Of a DNA stretch of 64,000 nt, positions 7,728-16,130 are shown piece by piece. Where the stretch lies: contig NZ_NISY01000011.1 of NCBI RefSeq assembly GCF_007595705.1, positions 124,001-188,000 of the forward strand, in the 5' to 3' direction. This DNA comes from Streptomyces sp. SAJ15 (GTDB taxonomy: Bacteria > Actinomycetota > Actinomycetes > Streptomycetales > Streptomycetaceae). Numbering within the stretch: position 1 is the stretch's first letter; the number at the start of each line of letters is the position of its first letter. A program made the translations under genes and the position numbers. The notes beneath the pieces are model-generated. The model saw nothing but the letters and a program-made list of their open reading frames with translations. It made no database searches and was not told where the DNA came from.

Positions 7728-7762
7728 GGCCCCTGACCAGGCAAAAGACCTGATCAGGGGCC
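7728..7762 (-). terminator. Hairpin terminator of rnpB
   Basis: A 14-bp stem (one mismatch) GGCCCCTGACCAGG / CCTGATCAGGGGCC with a 7-nt loop lies just beyond the 3' end of the RNase P RNA on the minus strand, followed by ACTTTC. It may serve the convergent DUF397 transcript as well. Confidence 0.75.
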
Positions 7763-7777
7763 TGCCCCCGAAGGGGC

Positions 7778-8187
7778 GGCAGACGAGTCGGGCTGTACGC
7801 CGGGTTCTGTCATCGGCGGGCCTCGCGGCCCGTCGAGAGACGGCCATCCATCTAGGACCGGTGTTGCCACCGGCCTCGTGCGGTCTACCCGCGGACTCGG
7901 GCGAGCAGCCCTCGAACATCCGCGCAGAGCCGCCGCGAAGCGGCTCCTCTTGACCTTGCTCCGGGTGGGGTTTACCGAGCCGCCTGAGTCACCTCAGGCG
8001 CTGGTGGTCTCTTACACCACCGTTTCACCCTTACCGAGGACCGAGGTCCCCGGCGGTCTGTTTTCTGTGGCACTGTCCCGCGGGTCACCCCGGGTGGGCG
8101 TTACCCACCACCCTGCTCTGTGGAGCCCGGACGTTCCTCGGCGGGACCCGTGGGTCCCGACGCGGCCGTCCGCCCGGCTCGTCTGCC
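7778..8187 (-). ncRNA. rnpB: RNase P RNA (class A)
   Basis: The minus strand carries the catalytic RNA of RNase P, which matures tRNA 5' ends. Recognisable conserved blocks in order are GAGGAACGTCCGGGCTCC, CACAGAAAACAGACCGCC, AGGGTGAAACGGTGGTGTAA, TAGATGGATGGCCGTC and ACAGAACCCGGCGTACAG. The two ends pair as helix P1 (GGCAGACGAG... with ...CTCGTCTGCC). Ends are set by the P1 helix and are accurate to a few bases. A TACCAT hexamer 10 nt upstream of the 5' end is the probable -10. Confidence 0.97.
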
Positions 8188-8210
8188 GTGGTGACCATGG
8201 TAGACGAGCC
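8176..8210. repeat. 35-bp near-perfect palindrome across the rnpB start
   Basis: GGCTCGTCTGCCGTGGT (8176-8192) and the complement of 8194-8210 match at 15 of 17 positions around a single central base. It spans the first bases of rnpB and its -10 region. The outer 9 bp (GGCTCGTCT/AGACGAGCC) are exact. It could be an operator or a duplicated P1 arm. Confidence 0.8.
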
Positions 8211-8234
8211 GGGGGCGGGGGCCGTACCCGGCGG

Positions 8235-8271
8235 TTGACCTTGTCGTCGCGTCAATGTGTTCACTGACGGT
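8235..8271 (+). promoter_or_regulatory. MerR-type promoter with 19-bp spacer and operator
   Basis: TTGACC (8235-8240) and TTCACT (8260-8265) are separated by 19 bp, the long spacing that MerR-family activators correct. The spacer holds a dyad TTGAC...GTCAA (8235-8255). The -10 ends 6 nt before the ATG at 8272, so the transcript is probably leaderless. This looks like an autoregulated MerR promoter. Confidence 0.75.
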
Positions 8272-9072
8272 ATGAGGATCGGAGAGCTCGCGGCGCTGGC
8301 CGGGGTGAGTACCCGGACCGTGCGCCACTACCACCACCTGGGGCTGCTGCCCGAGCCGCGGCGGCTGGCGAACGGGTATCGGGTCTACGGGTTGCGGGAC
8401 GCGGTGGCGTTGGCGCGGGTGCGGCGGCTGACCGAGTTGGGGCTGGGCCTGGACGAGGTGCGGGACGTGCTGGCGGACGACGCCGGCCGGGAGCTGCCCG
8501 AGGTCCTGGCGGAGCTGGACGCGGACCTGGCGCGGCAGGAGGAGGCGCTCCGGGCCCGCCGGGCGCGGCTGGGCGTGCTGCTGCGGCAGGCCGAGGAGGC
8601 GGGCGGGCTGCCCGCCGAGGGGCCGGTCTCGGAGGAGCTGGCCGCGCTGTTCGGCGAGATGGCGCGGGCCTCCGCGGCGCGGCCCGGGCCGGAGCCGGCC
8701 ATGGCCGCCCAGGAGCGGGAGCTGCTCGCGCTGATCGACTCCACGGCCCCGCCCGAGGCGCGGGCGCGGCTGCACGCGATGCTGGGCGAGGCCGCCGCCG
8801 CGCCCGGGGCGATCGAGCGGGCCTACGAGGTGTACGCGCTGCTTGAGGAGCTCGCCGACGCGGAGCCGGATGACCCGCGGGTCGCGGTGGCGGCGCGGGC
8901 CGTGTCCGCGTGGATGCCGGACGAGGTGGTGGCCCAGATCAGCGCGAGCTCCGTGACGGCCGCCTCCGCCGGGGAGGACGCCTTCGCTCGCGCGTACTTC
9001 GCCGAGTTCGCCCCGGCCCAGGCAGAGGCCATCCGTCAGGCGATGGCGCTCATCGCGGAGCGTGCTCGATGA
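8272..9072 (+). CDS. MerR-family transcriptional regulator
   Basis: A 266-residue regulator. The N-terminal winged HTH reads MRIGELAALAGVSTRTVRHY followed by HHLGLLPEPRR, the classic MerR start, then a dimerisation coiled coil rich in Glu/Arg (about 70-125). A 140-residue C-terminal part of unknown ligand specificity follows. ATG 8272 is chosen because the protein family begins at MRIGEL and because the promoter implies a leaderless mRNA. The stop overlaps the next ORF (ATGA), so the membrane protein downstream is probably its partner or target. No cysteine pair typical of metal-sensing MerR proteins was seen near the effector region, so an organic ligand is more likely. Confidence 0.92.
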   Translation: MRIGELAALAGVSTRTVRHYHHLGLLPEPRRLANGYRVYGLRDAVALARVRRLTELGLGLDEVRDVLADDAGRELPEVLAELDADLARQEEALRARRARLGVLLRQAEEAGGLPAEGPVSEELAALFGEMARASAARPGPEPAMAAQERELLALIDSTAPPEARARLHAMLGEAAAAPGAIERAYEVYALLEELADAEPDDPRVAVAARAVSAWMPDEVVAQISASSVTAASAGEDAFARAYFAEFAPAQAEAIRQAMALIAERAR

Positions 9073-9755
9073 CCTCGGCGAGCACCGTGGCGCGGCGGTT
9101 GCTCGCGCACGAGGCCCGGGTGCTGGTGAGCCTCGCGCTGTGGCCCGCACGGCGGCGGCCGGGGGTGCGGGCCCAGGACGCCCCGCTCCCCTACGCCCGC
9201 GAGCAGGCCGCCACCCTCTACGCCTTCGTCTTCGTGTGCGTCCTGGAGACGGCCGGCATGTCCGTGCTGCTGGCGCCCTGGCCGGCGGTCCACGGCGTGG
9301 TCCTCTTCCTCGACGTCTACACCGTGCTGCTGATACTCGGGGCGCACGCCGCCTGCGTCGTACGGCCGCACGTGGTCGCCCCCGAGGGGCTGCGGCTGCG
9401 CCACGGCGCCCGCTTCGACCTGTGGGTGCCGGCCGCGCTGATCACCTCGGTGCGGTACGACAGCCGGTTCCCCCAGGGCCCGTCGGTGCGGGCCGAGGAC
9501 GGGGTGCTCGATCTGTCGGTGGCCTCACGGACCACGGTCACCGTCGAGCTGAGCGCCCCCGTCACCGCCGTACGGCCGCTCGGGGCGCGGATCGCCGTAC
9601 GGACACTGCGGTTCCACGCCGAGGATCCCCGAGCGGCGGTGGCCGCCGTACGGAACCTCGTCGCGGCCGGTGTCGGCGCGCCCGCCGGCGAGGCCGCCGC
9701 TACGCGGGGACGAAGCGCGCCTTCGCCCGTCCTGGATCGGCTTCCACCAGCCTGA
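9069..9755 (+). CDS. Membrane protein co-transcribed with MerR regulator
   Basis: A 228-residue protein. ATG 9069 overlaps the MerR stop codon. Two hydrophobic helices around residues 50-100 (LYAFVFVCVLETAGMSVLL and a following VVLFLDVYTVLLILG stretch) form the membrane part. The soluble C-terminal half (about 105-200) is beta-rich with a PH-like look (RHGARFDLWVPAALITSVRY). No enzyme motif is visible. The 3' end overlaps the convergent RNB ribonuclease gene by 56 bp. Coupling with the regulator suggests it is the response gene of a small sensory unit. Function unknown. Confidence 0.75.
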   Translation: MTSASTVARRLLAHEARVLVSLALWPARRRPGVRAQDAPLPYAREQAATLYAFVFVCVLETAGMSVLLAPWPAVHGVVLFLDVYTVLLILGAHAACVVRPHVVAPEGLRLRHGARFDLWVPAALITSVRYDSRFPQGPSVRAEDGVLDLSVASRTTVTVELSAPVTAVRPLGARIAVRTLRFHAEDPRAAVAAVRNLVAAGVGAPAGEAAATRGRSAPSPVLDRLPPA

Positions 9756-11286
9756 CCCGCAGCCGCCGGCCCAGCGGCAGCTCCGGTCCGGCCGGGTCGC
9801 CGTCCAGCCGGCCGACGACGGCCGGGTCGTGGAGCTGGACCGTGCCGCGGGTGGGGTCCCGCTCCGCCACGTCGATCACACAGCCGTCGAAGACCTCGCC
9901 GACCCGGTCGCGGAGCACCGCCGCCTCGATGAGGTCCACGCACTCGCGCTCGGCCCTGTTGGCACGCGACGCGCCGGCGGCCATCTCGGCGGGGAGGTCG
10001 TCGAGGGCGGCGCGGACCCAGTCCGGCACGCTGATGCCGGTCGCGGCCGCCAGGCAGAGTTCGCCGGTGTAGCGGTCGACCAGACGGCGCAGCGGGGCGG
10101 TGCAGTGGGCGTAGTCGTCGGCCAGGGCGGCGTGCCGGGCGCGGGCCGGATCGGGCGGGTCGCCGTCGAAGGGGGTGTAGCCGGCGCCGCGCAGCAGGGC
10201 CGTGCACGCGTGCAGGAAGGCGGCGTGGTGGGCGGGGACGTCGCGCGGCGCGGGGCGCGCCCCGTTGAGCGGGGACGGCGGGTGGGAGGGGTCCAGGGAG
10301 CGGATGACCTGCGCGTACGAGGTGCCGTGCGGCCACTCCACATCCAGCGCGTGCGCCACGCGGCGCAGCCGGCCGACAGCGCCGTCGGGAGCGGCGGGCA
10401 GCGTGCGCAGGATGCCGGTCCCGGCGGCCAGCATCAGGTCGGCGGCGGCCATGCCGGTCATGAGGGAGATCTGCGCGTTCCAGCCCTCGACGGGGAGTGG
10501 GGAGCGGTAGGCCAGCGTGTAGCCGCCCACCGCGCCGCCGTGCCCCTCGTTGCCCTCCGTCCCGCTTCCGCGCCCGTCGCCGCGCGCGCCCTCGCCGCCG
10601 TCCCCGTCCCCGACCGGGACGACCTCCTGCTCCGGGACGGTGAGCGAGATACCGCCGCGGGCCCGTTCCAGCTCCTCCCGCAGCAGCCCCACGTCGCGCA
10701 GGAGCGACAGCGGTTCCTCGGCCGCGCCGGCGTCCAGCTCGCGCTGCACCGCCGCGTAGTCCAGCCGGGCCCGGCTGCGCACCAGCGCCCGGCGTACGTC
10801 GGTGAAGACCACCTCGCCGAACTCGTCGAGGTCCAGCTGCCAGAGCAGGGCGGGGCGGTCCTGGTCGGGCAGCAGGCTCGCGGCCCCCTCGCTCAGCACC
10901 TCGGGGTGGAGCGGGATCCGTCCGTCCGGCAGGTAGACGGTCAGCGCCCGGCGGTGGGCCTCGGTGTCGAGCGCGCCGCCCGGCACGACGAAGGCCGCGA
11001 CGTCCGCGATCGCGTAGTACACCCGGAAGCCGCCCGTCTGGCGCACCGACAGGTACATCGCCTGGTCCAGGTCGTGCGCGCCGGGCGGGTCGAGGGTGAA
11101 CAGCGGGACGTCGGTGGCGTCCTCCCGGTCCGGCAGCGGCCGCGGGTGCACCGCCGCGTCCTCGGCCTCGGCGAGCACATGCGGCGGAAAGCCCGCCGGC
11201 AGCCCCAGTTCACCGCGCAACGCGCGCAGCGCGGCACGCAGCGGCGCACCGGCCGGCTCGGCCACATGCATGGGTCGGCGGGGCAT
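9700..11286 (-). CDS. RNB-domain exoribonuclease (RNase II/R family)
   Basis: A 528-residue 3'-5' exoribonuclease. The catalytic RNB domain shows the acidic metal-binding segment PPGAHDLDQAMYL (about 75-87) and the later YAHCTAPLRRLVDRY motif, which corresponds to the family signature Y-x-H-F-T-S-P-I-R-R-Y. A short beta-rich C-terminal domain probably plays the S1 role; the N-terminal cold-shock domains of full RNase R are missing, so it is a short RNB form typical of actinobacteria. The start taken is ATG 11286; ATG 11271 is an alternative. It is divergent from yaaA, with 178 bp between them. It should degrade RNA processively in the cytoplasm. Confidence 0.9.
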   Translation of the reverse strand: MPRRPMHVAEPAGAPLRAALRALRGELGLPAGFPPHVLAEAEDAAVHPRPLPDREDATDVPLFTLDPPGAHDLDQAMYLSVRQTGGFRVYYAIADVAAFVVPGGALDTEAHRRALTVYLPDGRIPLHPEVLSEGAASLLPDQDRPALLWQLDLDEFGEVVFTDVRRALVRSRARLDYAAVQRELDAGAAEEPLSLLRDVGLLREELERARGGISLTVPEQEVVPVGDGDGGEGARGDGRGSGTEGNEGHGGAVGGYTLAYRSPLPVEGWNAQISLMTGMAAADLMLAAGTGILRTLPAAPDGAVGRLRRVAHALDVEWPHGTSYAQVIRSLDPSHPPSPLNGARPAPRDVPAHHAAFLHACTALLRGAGYTPFDGDPPDPARARHAALADDYAHCTAPLRRLVDRYTGELCLAAATGISVPDWVRAALDDLPAEMAAGASRANRAERECVDLIEAAVLRDRVGEVFDGCVIDVAERDPTRGTVQLHDPAVVGRLDGDPAGPELPLGRRLRVRLVEADPGRAKARFVPA

Positions 11287-11464
11287 GGCTCCGAGCGTAG
11301 GCGTGGGACCACGCCGCCGCCTCCCGGCGACGCCGGCACCGCCCCGGGTCCCGGCCCCGGGTCCCGGACCCGGGCCCGCCCGCGCCCCCGCAGCGCACTC
11401 CGCGACGTCCGCGACCCCGTAGGGTTCCTGGGGGCCGACTTCACCGACACCGAGGAGACACACC

Positions 11465-12262
11465 GTGCTCGTGCTGCTGCCGCCGTCCGAGGGGAAGGCC
11501 GGGGAGGGGTCCGGCAAGCCGCTGGCGCTGGACGCGCTGGCGCTGCCGGGGCTGGCCGAGGCGCGGGCCAGGGTGCTCGACGAGCTGGTGGCGCTGTGCG
11601 AGGGCGACGAGGACAAGGCCGCCGAGGTGCTCGGGCTGAGCCGGGGGCTGCGTGGCGAGATCGCCAAGAACGCCGGGTTGCGCACCGCGGGCACCCGCCC
11701 GGCCGGGGAGATCTACACGGGGGTGCTCTACGACGCCCTCAGCCTGGCGACGCTGGACGCGGCCGCCCGGCGGCGGGCGGAGCGCTCGCTGCTGGTCTTC
11801 TCCGGGCTGTGGGGCGCGGTGCGGATCGGCGACCCCATCCCCTCCTATCGCTGCTCGATGGGGGTCAAACTGCCCGGTCTCGGCGCGCTCGGCGCCTACT
11901 GGCGCACCCCGCTGGCCGACGTGCTGCCCGAGGCCGCGGGCGGCGGGCTGGTGCTCGATCTGCGCTCGGCCGCGTACGCGACGGCCTGGCGGCCGAAGGG
12001 GGAGGTCGCGGGGCGTACGGCGACGGTGCGGGTCCTCCAGTCGAAGATCGTGGCGGGGGTCGAGAAGCGGTCGGTGGTCAGCCACTTCAACAAGGCGACG
12101 AAGGGGCGACTGGTCCGCGAACTGCTGACGTCGGGCACGGCGCCGGCCGGGCCCGCGGAGCTGGTGACCGCGCTGCGCGACCTCGGGTACGCGGTGGAGG
12201 CCACCGCCCCGGCGAAGGCCGGCACCGCCTGGTCGCTGGACGTGATCGTGACCGAGCTCTAG
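11465..12262 (+). CDS. yaaA: Peroxide stress protein YaaA (DUF328)
   Basis: A 265-residue YaaA/DUF328 protein. Family blocks are LLPPSEGKA at the N-terminus, GEIYTGVLYDAL (about 80-91), GLWGAVRIGDPIPSYRCSMG (about 115-134) and SHFNKATKGRLVREL (about 199-213). E. coli YaaA binds DNA and limits intracellular iron during hydrogen-peroxide stress. The GTG start is preceded by GAGGAG. It stands alone between divergent and convergent neighbours. The family assignment is firm; the physiological role in this host is inferred. Confidence 0.95.
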   Translation: MLVLLPPSEGKAGEGSGKPLALDALALPGLAEARARVLDELVALCEGDEDKAAEVLGLSRGLRGEIAKNAGLRTAGTRPAGEIYTGVLYDALSLATLDAAARRRAERSLLVFSGLWGAVRIGDPIPSYRCSMGVKLPGLGALGAYWRTPLADVLPEAAGGGLVLDLRSAAYATAWRPKGEVAGRTATVRVLQSKIVAGVEKRSVVSHFNKATKGRLVRELLTSGTAPAGPAELVTALRDLGYAVEATAPAKAGTAWSLDVIVTEL

Positions 12263-12648
12263 CCCCGCGCCCCGCCTCCCGCGTCTCCGTTCTCCGTTCC
12301 CGTCCTCCACTCCGTGGTGTGGCCCACCGGTGGGATCACGGCGAGCTCCGCCCCCGGGCTACCTCGCCTGCCGAACGAGGACCGCAGGGGCGGCGGCTGG
12401 ACGGTGTCGGCGCCACGGCCGGCCTGTACCCGGCGCCGCCCGGTATCCCGCGCCGCGCGCGGGACCTGGCTTACGAGCGGTCGCCACGCCCGCGCGGGAA
12501 CGAGGCGACCGCGCGGGGCTGAGTCCCGCGCGGCCACCGCGTGCGCGCGCGGCGACCGCGGTCGCATGTGGGCCCGTTCTCGCGCGGTCGCCCGTTCTCG
12601 CGCGACCACCGCGCCTCCGCGCGGCCGACGCCGCGCGCGCGTGCGCGG
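12263..12648. other. Gene-free, CGCG-rich stretch
   Basis: About 390 bp between convergent yaaA and the RNase H fusion gene. It is dense in CGCG with degenerate short repeats such as TCTCGCGCG near 12573 and 12597. Reading frames here are low-complexity Arg/Pro/Ala and look like chance. No clear terminator with T-run is present, though many GC-rich stems are possible. Confidence 0.6.
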
Positions 12649-13908
12649 CTAGCGCAGGTGCGAGGTGTCGTTCAACAGTCGCACGCTGGCGTTGCCGTCC
12701 GCGTAGTACGCCACCGCCGACAGCGACGCGGCCGACAGCTCCATGCGGAAGAGCGACTCCGGCGGCGCGCCGAGGGCGAGCCGCACCAGCGTCTTGACCG
12801 GCGTCACATGCGTGACGAGGAGGACCGTCTTCCCCGCGTACCGCGCGATGAGCTTGTCGCGGGAGAGCGCCACCCGGCGGGAGACCGTCGCGAAGCTCTC
12901 GCCGCCGCCGGTCGGGGCGGCCTTGGCCGACGCCAGCCAGGCGTCCAGGTCCGCGGGGTGCCGCTCGCGCACCTCCGCGAAGGTCAGCCCCTCCCAGGCC
13001 CCGAAGTCGGTCTCGCGCAGCCCCTCGTCGACGCGCACGTCGAGACCGAGGCGGGCGGCCACCGTATGGGCCGTCTCCTGGCAGCGGCGCAGCGGCGAGG
13101 TGACGACGGCCTGAATGGTGCCCCGCGCGGCGAGCGCGGCCGCGACCTGCTCGGCCTGGCGGCGGCCGGCGGGCGACAACTCGGGGTCGGTGCCCTGGGC
13201 GCCGCTGCCCGAGAAGCGCTTCTGCGGGGTGAGCGCCGTCTCCCCGTGCCGCAGCAGCACGAAGGTGGTGGGCGCCCCGAGGTCGGCGGACGCGGCCCAG
13301 CCCACCGGCGGGGTCTGCGGCCGCTCGGCGGCCAGCGCCGCCTCCGACGTGGGGTCCGCGGCCACGGCGGACGTGGCGGACGCGACGGACGCGCGCGAAC
13401 CGACCGCGGCGCCCGGCTCGGCGCCCGTCGCCACAGCCGTCGGCGCCGCGGCGCCGCGCTTGGGCTGCCACTGGCCGCCCTTGGCGCCCGCGTCCATGGC
13501 CTCGTTGGCGAGCCGGTCCGCCGCCTTGTTCTGCGCGCGCGGGATCCACTCGTAGGACACCTGGGGGGCCGGGAATATCGTCGCCGCCTCGGCGGCCAGC
13601 GGCCGCATGTCGGGGTGCTTGATCTTCCAGCGGCCCGACATCTGCTCGACGACGAGCTTCGAGTCCATGCGGACCCGTACCCGCGCGTCCGGCGCGAGGG
13701 CGTGGGCGGCGCGCAGGCCGGCGATCAGTCCGCGGTACTCGGCGACGTTGTTGGTGGCGCGGCCGATGTACTCGGCGGCCTCGGCGAGCGTCTCGCCGGT
13801 GGCCGCGTCGATCACGACGGCGCCGTAACCCGCGGGCCCCGGGTTGCCCCGGGACCCGCCGTCCGCCTCGACGATCAGTTCACGCGTCACGTTCGACGGC
13901 CCCGTCAC
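12649..13908 (-). CDS. Bifunctional RNase HI / acid phosphatase
   Basis: A 419-residue fusion. The N-terminal RNase HI domain (about 1-140) has EADGGSRGNPGPAGYGAVV, AEYRGLIAGL and a final acidic NKAADRLANEA, giving the D-E-D-D metal site. An Ala/Thr-rich linker (about 150-210) joins it to a histidine-phosphatase domain starting VLLRHGETALTP with RHG catalytic histidine, SPLRRCQET and a second catalytic His in LVTHVTPVK. The same fusion is known from mycobacteria (Rv2228c) and S. coelicolor (SCO2299), where both activities were shown; the phosphatase half resembles the CobC/alpha-ribazole phosphatase group. GTG 13908 overlaps the zinc-ribbon gene stop, so it is the third gene of the Nif3 operon. 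Confidence 0.95.
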   Translation of the reverse strand: MTGPSNVTRELIVEADGGSRGNPGPAGYGAVVIDAATGETLAEAAEYIGRATNNVAEYRGLIAGLRAAHALAPDARVRVRMDSKLVVEQMSGRWKIKHPDMRPLAAEAATIFPAPQVSYEWIPRAQNKAADRLANEAMDAGAKGGQWQPKRGAAAPTAVATGAEPGAAVGSRASVASATSAVAADPTSEAALAAERPQTPPVGWAASADLGAPTTFVLLRHGETALTPQKRFSGSGAQGTDPELSPAGRRQAEQVAAALAARGTIQAVVTSPLRRCQETAHTVAARLGLDVRVDEGLRETDFGAWEGLTFAEVRERHPADLDAWLASAKAAPTGGGESFATVSRRVALSRDKLIARYAGKTVLLVTHVTPVKTLVRLALGAPPESLFRMELSAASLSAVAYYADGNASVRLLNDTSHLR

Positions 13909-14648
13909 AGCCCCGACTCGGGAGTGCGGACCAGGATGCGGCTGCAGTTCTCGCAGCGCACCACGGCGTCGGCGGCGGCGGCGCGCACCTCGTTGATCTC
14001 CGTGATGTTGAGCTCCAGCCGGCAGCCCTCACAGCGCCGCTGGTAGAGCCGGGCCGCGCCGATGCCGCCCTGCTGGGCGCGCAGCTTGTCGTACAGCTTC
14101 AGCAGGTCGGCCGGGATGGACCCGGCGACGACCTCACGCTCCTTGGTGACGGTGGCGACCTCGGCGTCGATCTCCTCCGCCGCCGTGTCCCGCCGCGCGG
14201 TCGCGTCGTTCAGCTTCGCCTGCACGGACTCCACACGGCCGGTCAGCTCGGCGACCCGCTCCTGCGCGGCCTCGCGGCGCTCCATGACCTCCAGGACGAT
14301 GTCCTCCAGGTCGCTCTGGCGCTTGGCCAGCGAGGCGATCTCGTGCTGAAGGCTCTCCAGGTCCTTCGGCGAGGTGATGGCGCCGGAGTCCAGGCGCTGC
14401 TGGTCGCGGGCGGCGCGCTGGCGCACCTGGTCCACGTCCTGCTCCGCCTTGGTCTGCTCGCGGGCGGTGTCGCTCTCCTCGGTCTGCGCGGCGACCAGCA
14501 GGTCGCGCAGCTGGGTGAGGTCGCCGTTCAGGGTCTCGATCTCGGCGTGCTCCGGCAGGGTCTTGCGCTTGTGGGCGAGCTGCGAGAGCCGGACGTCGAG
14601 GGACTGGACGTCGAGAAGGCGGATCTGGTCGGCGGGCGCGGCGTTCAG
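13905..14648 (-). CDS. Coiled-coil protein with C4 zinc ribbon
   Basis: A 247-residue protein of the CT398/DUF164-type family. Residues about 10-185 form a long antiparallel coiled coil (repeated Ala/Glu/Arg/Leu heptads). The end carries a zinc ribbon with C-x2-C (CEGC) and C-x2-C (CENC). The start is set at CTG 14648 because AGGAG lies 9 nt ahead and the family begins at NAAPADQIRLLDVQ. The only in-frame ATG/GTG alternative is deep inside the Nif3 gene. CTG starts are rare, so this is a judgement. The gene sits between Nif3 and the RNase H fusion in one operon, an arrangement conserved in actinobacteria. Molecular function is unknown; a nucleic-acid or Nif3-associated role has been suggested by co-occurrence. 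Confidence 0.88.
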   Translation of the reverse strand: MNAAPADQIRLLDVQSLDVRLSQLAHKRKTLPEHAEIETLNGDLTQLRDLLVAAQTEESDTAREQTKAEQDVDQVRQRAARDQQRLDSGAITSPKDLESLQHEIASLAKRQSDLEDIVLEVMERREAAQERVAELTGRVESVQAKLNDATARRDTAAEEIDAEVATVTKEREVVAGSIPADLLKLYDKLRAQQGGIGAARLYQRRCEGCRLELNITEINEVRAAAADAVVRCENCSRILVRTPESGL

Positions 14649-14664
14649 TGTGGGGCTCCTGTGG

Positions 14665-15513
14665 TTAGTGAGGGACAGCGGAGGACGCCGCGTGGGCGGT
14701 CCAGGGGTCGGTGACCGTACGGGAGACATGGGTGCGCAGCCCCCAGCCGTGTCGGTCGGAGATCTCGTCGAGCTGGGCGGCGGCCTGCTCGGTCCACGGC
14801 CACTCGGTGGCCCAGTGCGCGGCGTCGACCAGCCCGAGCGGGCTGCGCTGGCTGGCCTCGGAGGCCGGGTGGTGGCGCAGGTCGGCGGTGAGATAGGCGT
14901 CGACGCCGGCCGCGCGCACCTCGTCGAAGAGGCTGTCGCCGGAGCCGCCGCAGACGGCGACCGTGCGGATCACGCGGTCGGGGTCGCCGGCGAAGCGGAT
15001 CCCCTGCGCGGTGGCGGGCAGCCGGTCGGCGGCGCGCCGGGCGAACTCGGCGAGGGTCTCCGGCGTTTGGAGCTCGCAGATCCGGCCGAGGCCGCGGCGG
15101 CCGGCCGGGTCGGCCGAGTCCGGCACCAGCGGCGCGGTGACCCGCAGGTCCAGGGCGCCGGCGAGGGCGTCGGAGACGCCGGGGTCGGCGCGGTCGGCGT
15201 TGGTGTGCGCGACGTGCAGCGCGATGTCGTTCTTGATCAGCGTGTGCACGACCCGACCCTTGAAGGTGTCGGCCGCGACCGTCGTGGTGCCGCGCAGATA
15301 CAGCGGGTGGTGGGTGACGAGCAGATCGGCACCGAGCCGCACCGCCTCGTCGGCGACCTCCTGCACCGGGTCGACGGCGAAGAGCACCCGGCTGACCTGG
15401 GCATCCGGGTTGCCGACATCGCCGCACACCGTGCCGACGGCGTCCCATTGCTCCGCCCACTCGGGGGGCCAGAGGGCGTCGAGCGCGGAGAGGACATCAG
15501 AGAGTGCGGGCAC
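14665..15513 (-). CDS. Nif3-like dinuclear metal centre protein
   Basis: A 282-residue member of the Nif3/YbgI (NGG1-interacting factor 3) family, which forms toroidal hexamers with a two-metal site. Metal ligands are visible in LLVTHHPLYLRG (about 64-75, His-His), HVAHTNADRADPG (about 99-111) and the C-terminal DAAHWATEWPWTE (His and Glu, about 237-249). The GTG start lies at 15513. It is the first gene of the Nif3 / zinc ribbon / RNase H-phosphatase operon and has its own upstream region of about 600 bp shared with a divergent gene. The biochemical activity of the family is not settled; a GTP cyclohydrolase I type 2 label is historical. Confidence 0.93.
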   Translation of the reverse strand: MPALSDVLSALDALWPPEWAEQWDAVGTVCGDVGNPDAQVSRVLFAVDPVQEVADEAVRLGADLLVTHHPLYLRGTTTVAADTFKGRVVHTLIKNDIALHVAHTNADRADPGVSDALAGALDLRVTAPLVPDSADPAGRRGLGRICELQTPETLAEFARRAADRLPATAQGIRFAGDPDRVIRTVAVCGGSGDSLFDEVRAAGVDAYLTADLRHHPASEASQRSPLGLVDAAHWATEWPWTEQAAAQLDEISDRHGWGLRTHVSRTVTDPWTAHAASSAVPH

Positions 15514-16130
15514 AGGTCAGAGATTACCTCCCACCTGTGCCCTGTTGTCCCGGAGCCGTCGGTGCCGCTTCTCCGTCCGACCGCGACGCGAGCCGCCGCC
15601 GGGACGGCGGGGAGCGGCCACCTGGGCCCGGTGGGCGATCGTCTGCGGTGGCGGTCAGGGGGCGTACGGCAGCGGAGGCCGGGCCCGTATCCGCCCCGCG
15701 CCCCGGATCGCGCGGCGCGGACCACGGACCGGGGGCTGGAGACGGCGAACGCGGGCATCCGGGCACGCGGCCCGACGGACCCACGGAGACGGGGACGCGG
15801 GGACGCGGGGACGCGCGGAGACCCGGCCGCACGGAGACGCGGCCCGACGGACCTCGCCCCGCGGGCTACGGCCCTCGCGCCGCGGGCTACGGAATGCGGT
15901 CCACCGGCTACGAGCCACGGACCGCGCATCACGGGCCCGGCTCCACCGACGCCCGTGTCCGGCTCAACCAGAGACCGAATCACCACAAACGCACCCCCCG
16001 CCCAGCACACCCGACTCCACCTCCTCAGCGGAATCAGGCAGTTGCCACCCTTATGTGTGAACGGGCGCAACTCGCACTGTTCGGCTGGAAGTGCGAAAAC
16101 TACGTTCATCAGGCGGAGGTGACGTACACC
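15514..16130. other. Divergent intergenic region with short repeats
   Basis: About 620 bp between the divergent Nif3 and 809-residue genes. No credible gene is seen. It contains three consecutive GGGGACGC units (15791-15814) and two copies of GCGGGCTACGG spaced 21 bp apart (15861 and 15882). The 100 bp nearest 16131 is distinctly AT-richer and probably holds the promoter of the plus-strand gene. The ribosome site GGAGGT lies at 16114-16119. Confidence 0.6.

Noticed and set aside
9670..12522. Very long open frames opposite or out of phase with RNB, yaaA and similar genes
   Set aside because: They are antisense or shifted shadows typical of high-GC DNA. The motif-bearing frames are the real ones.
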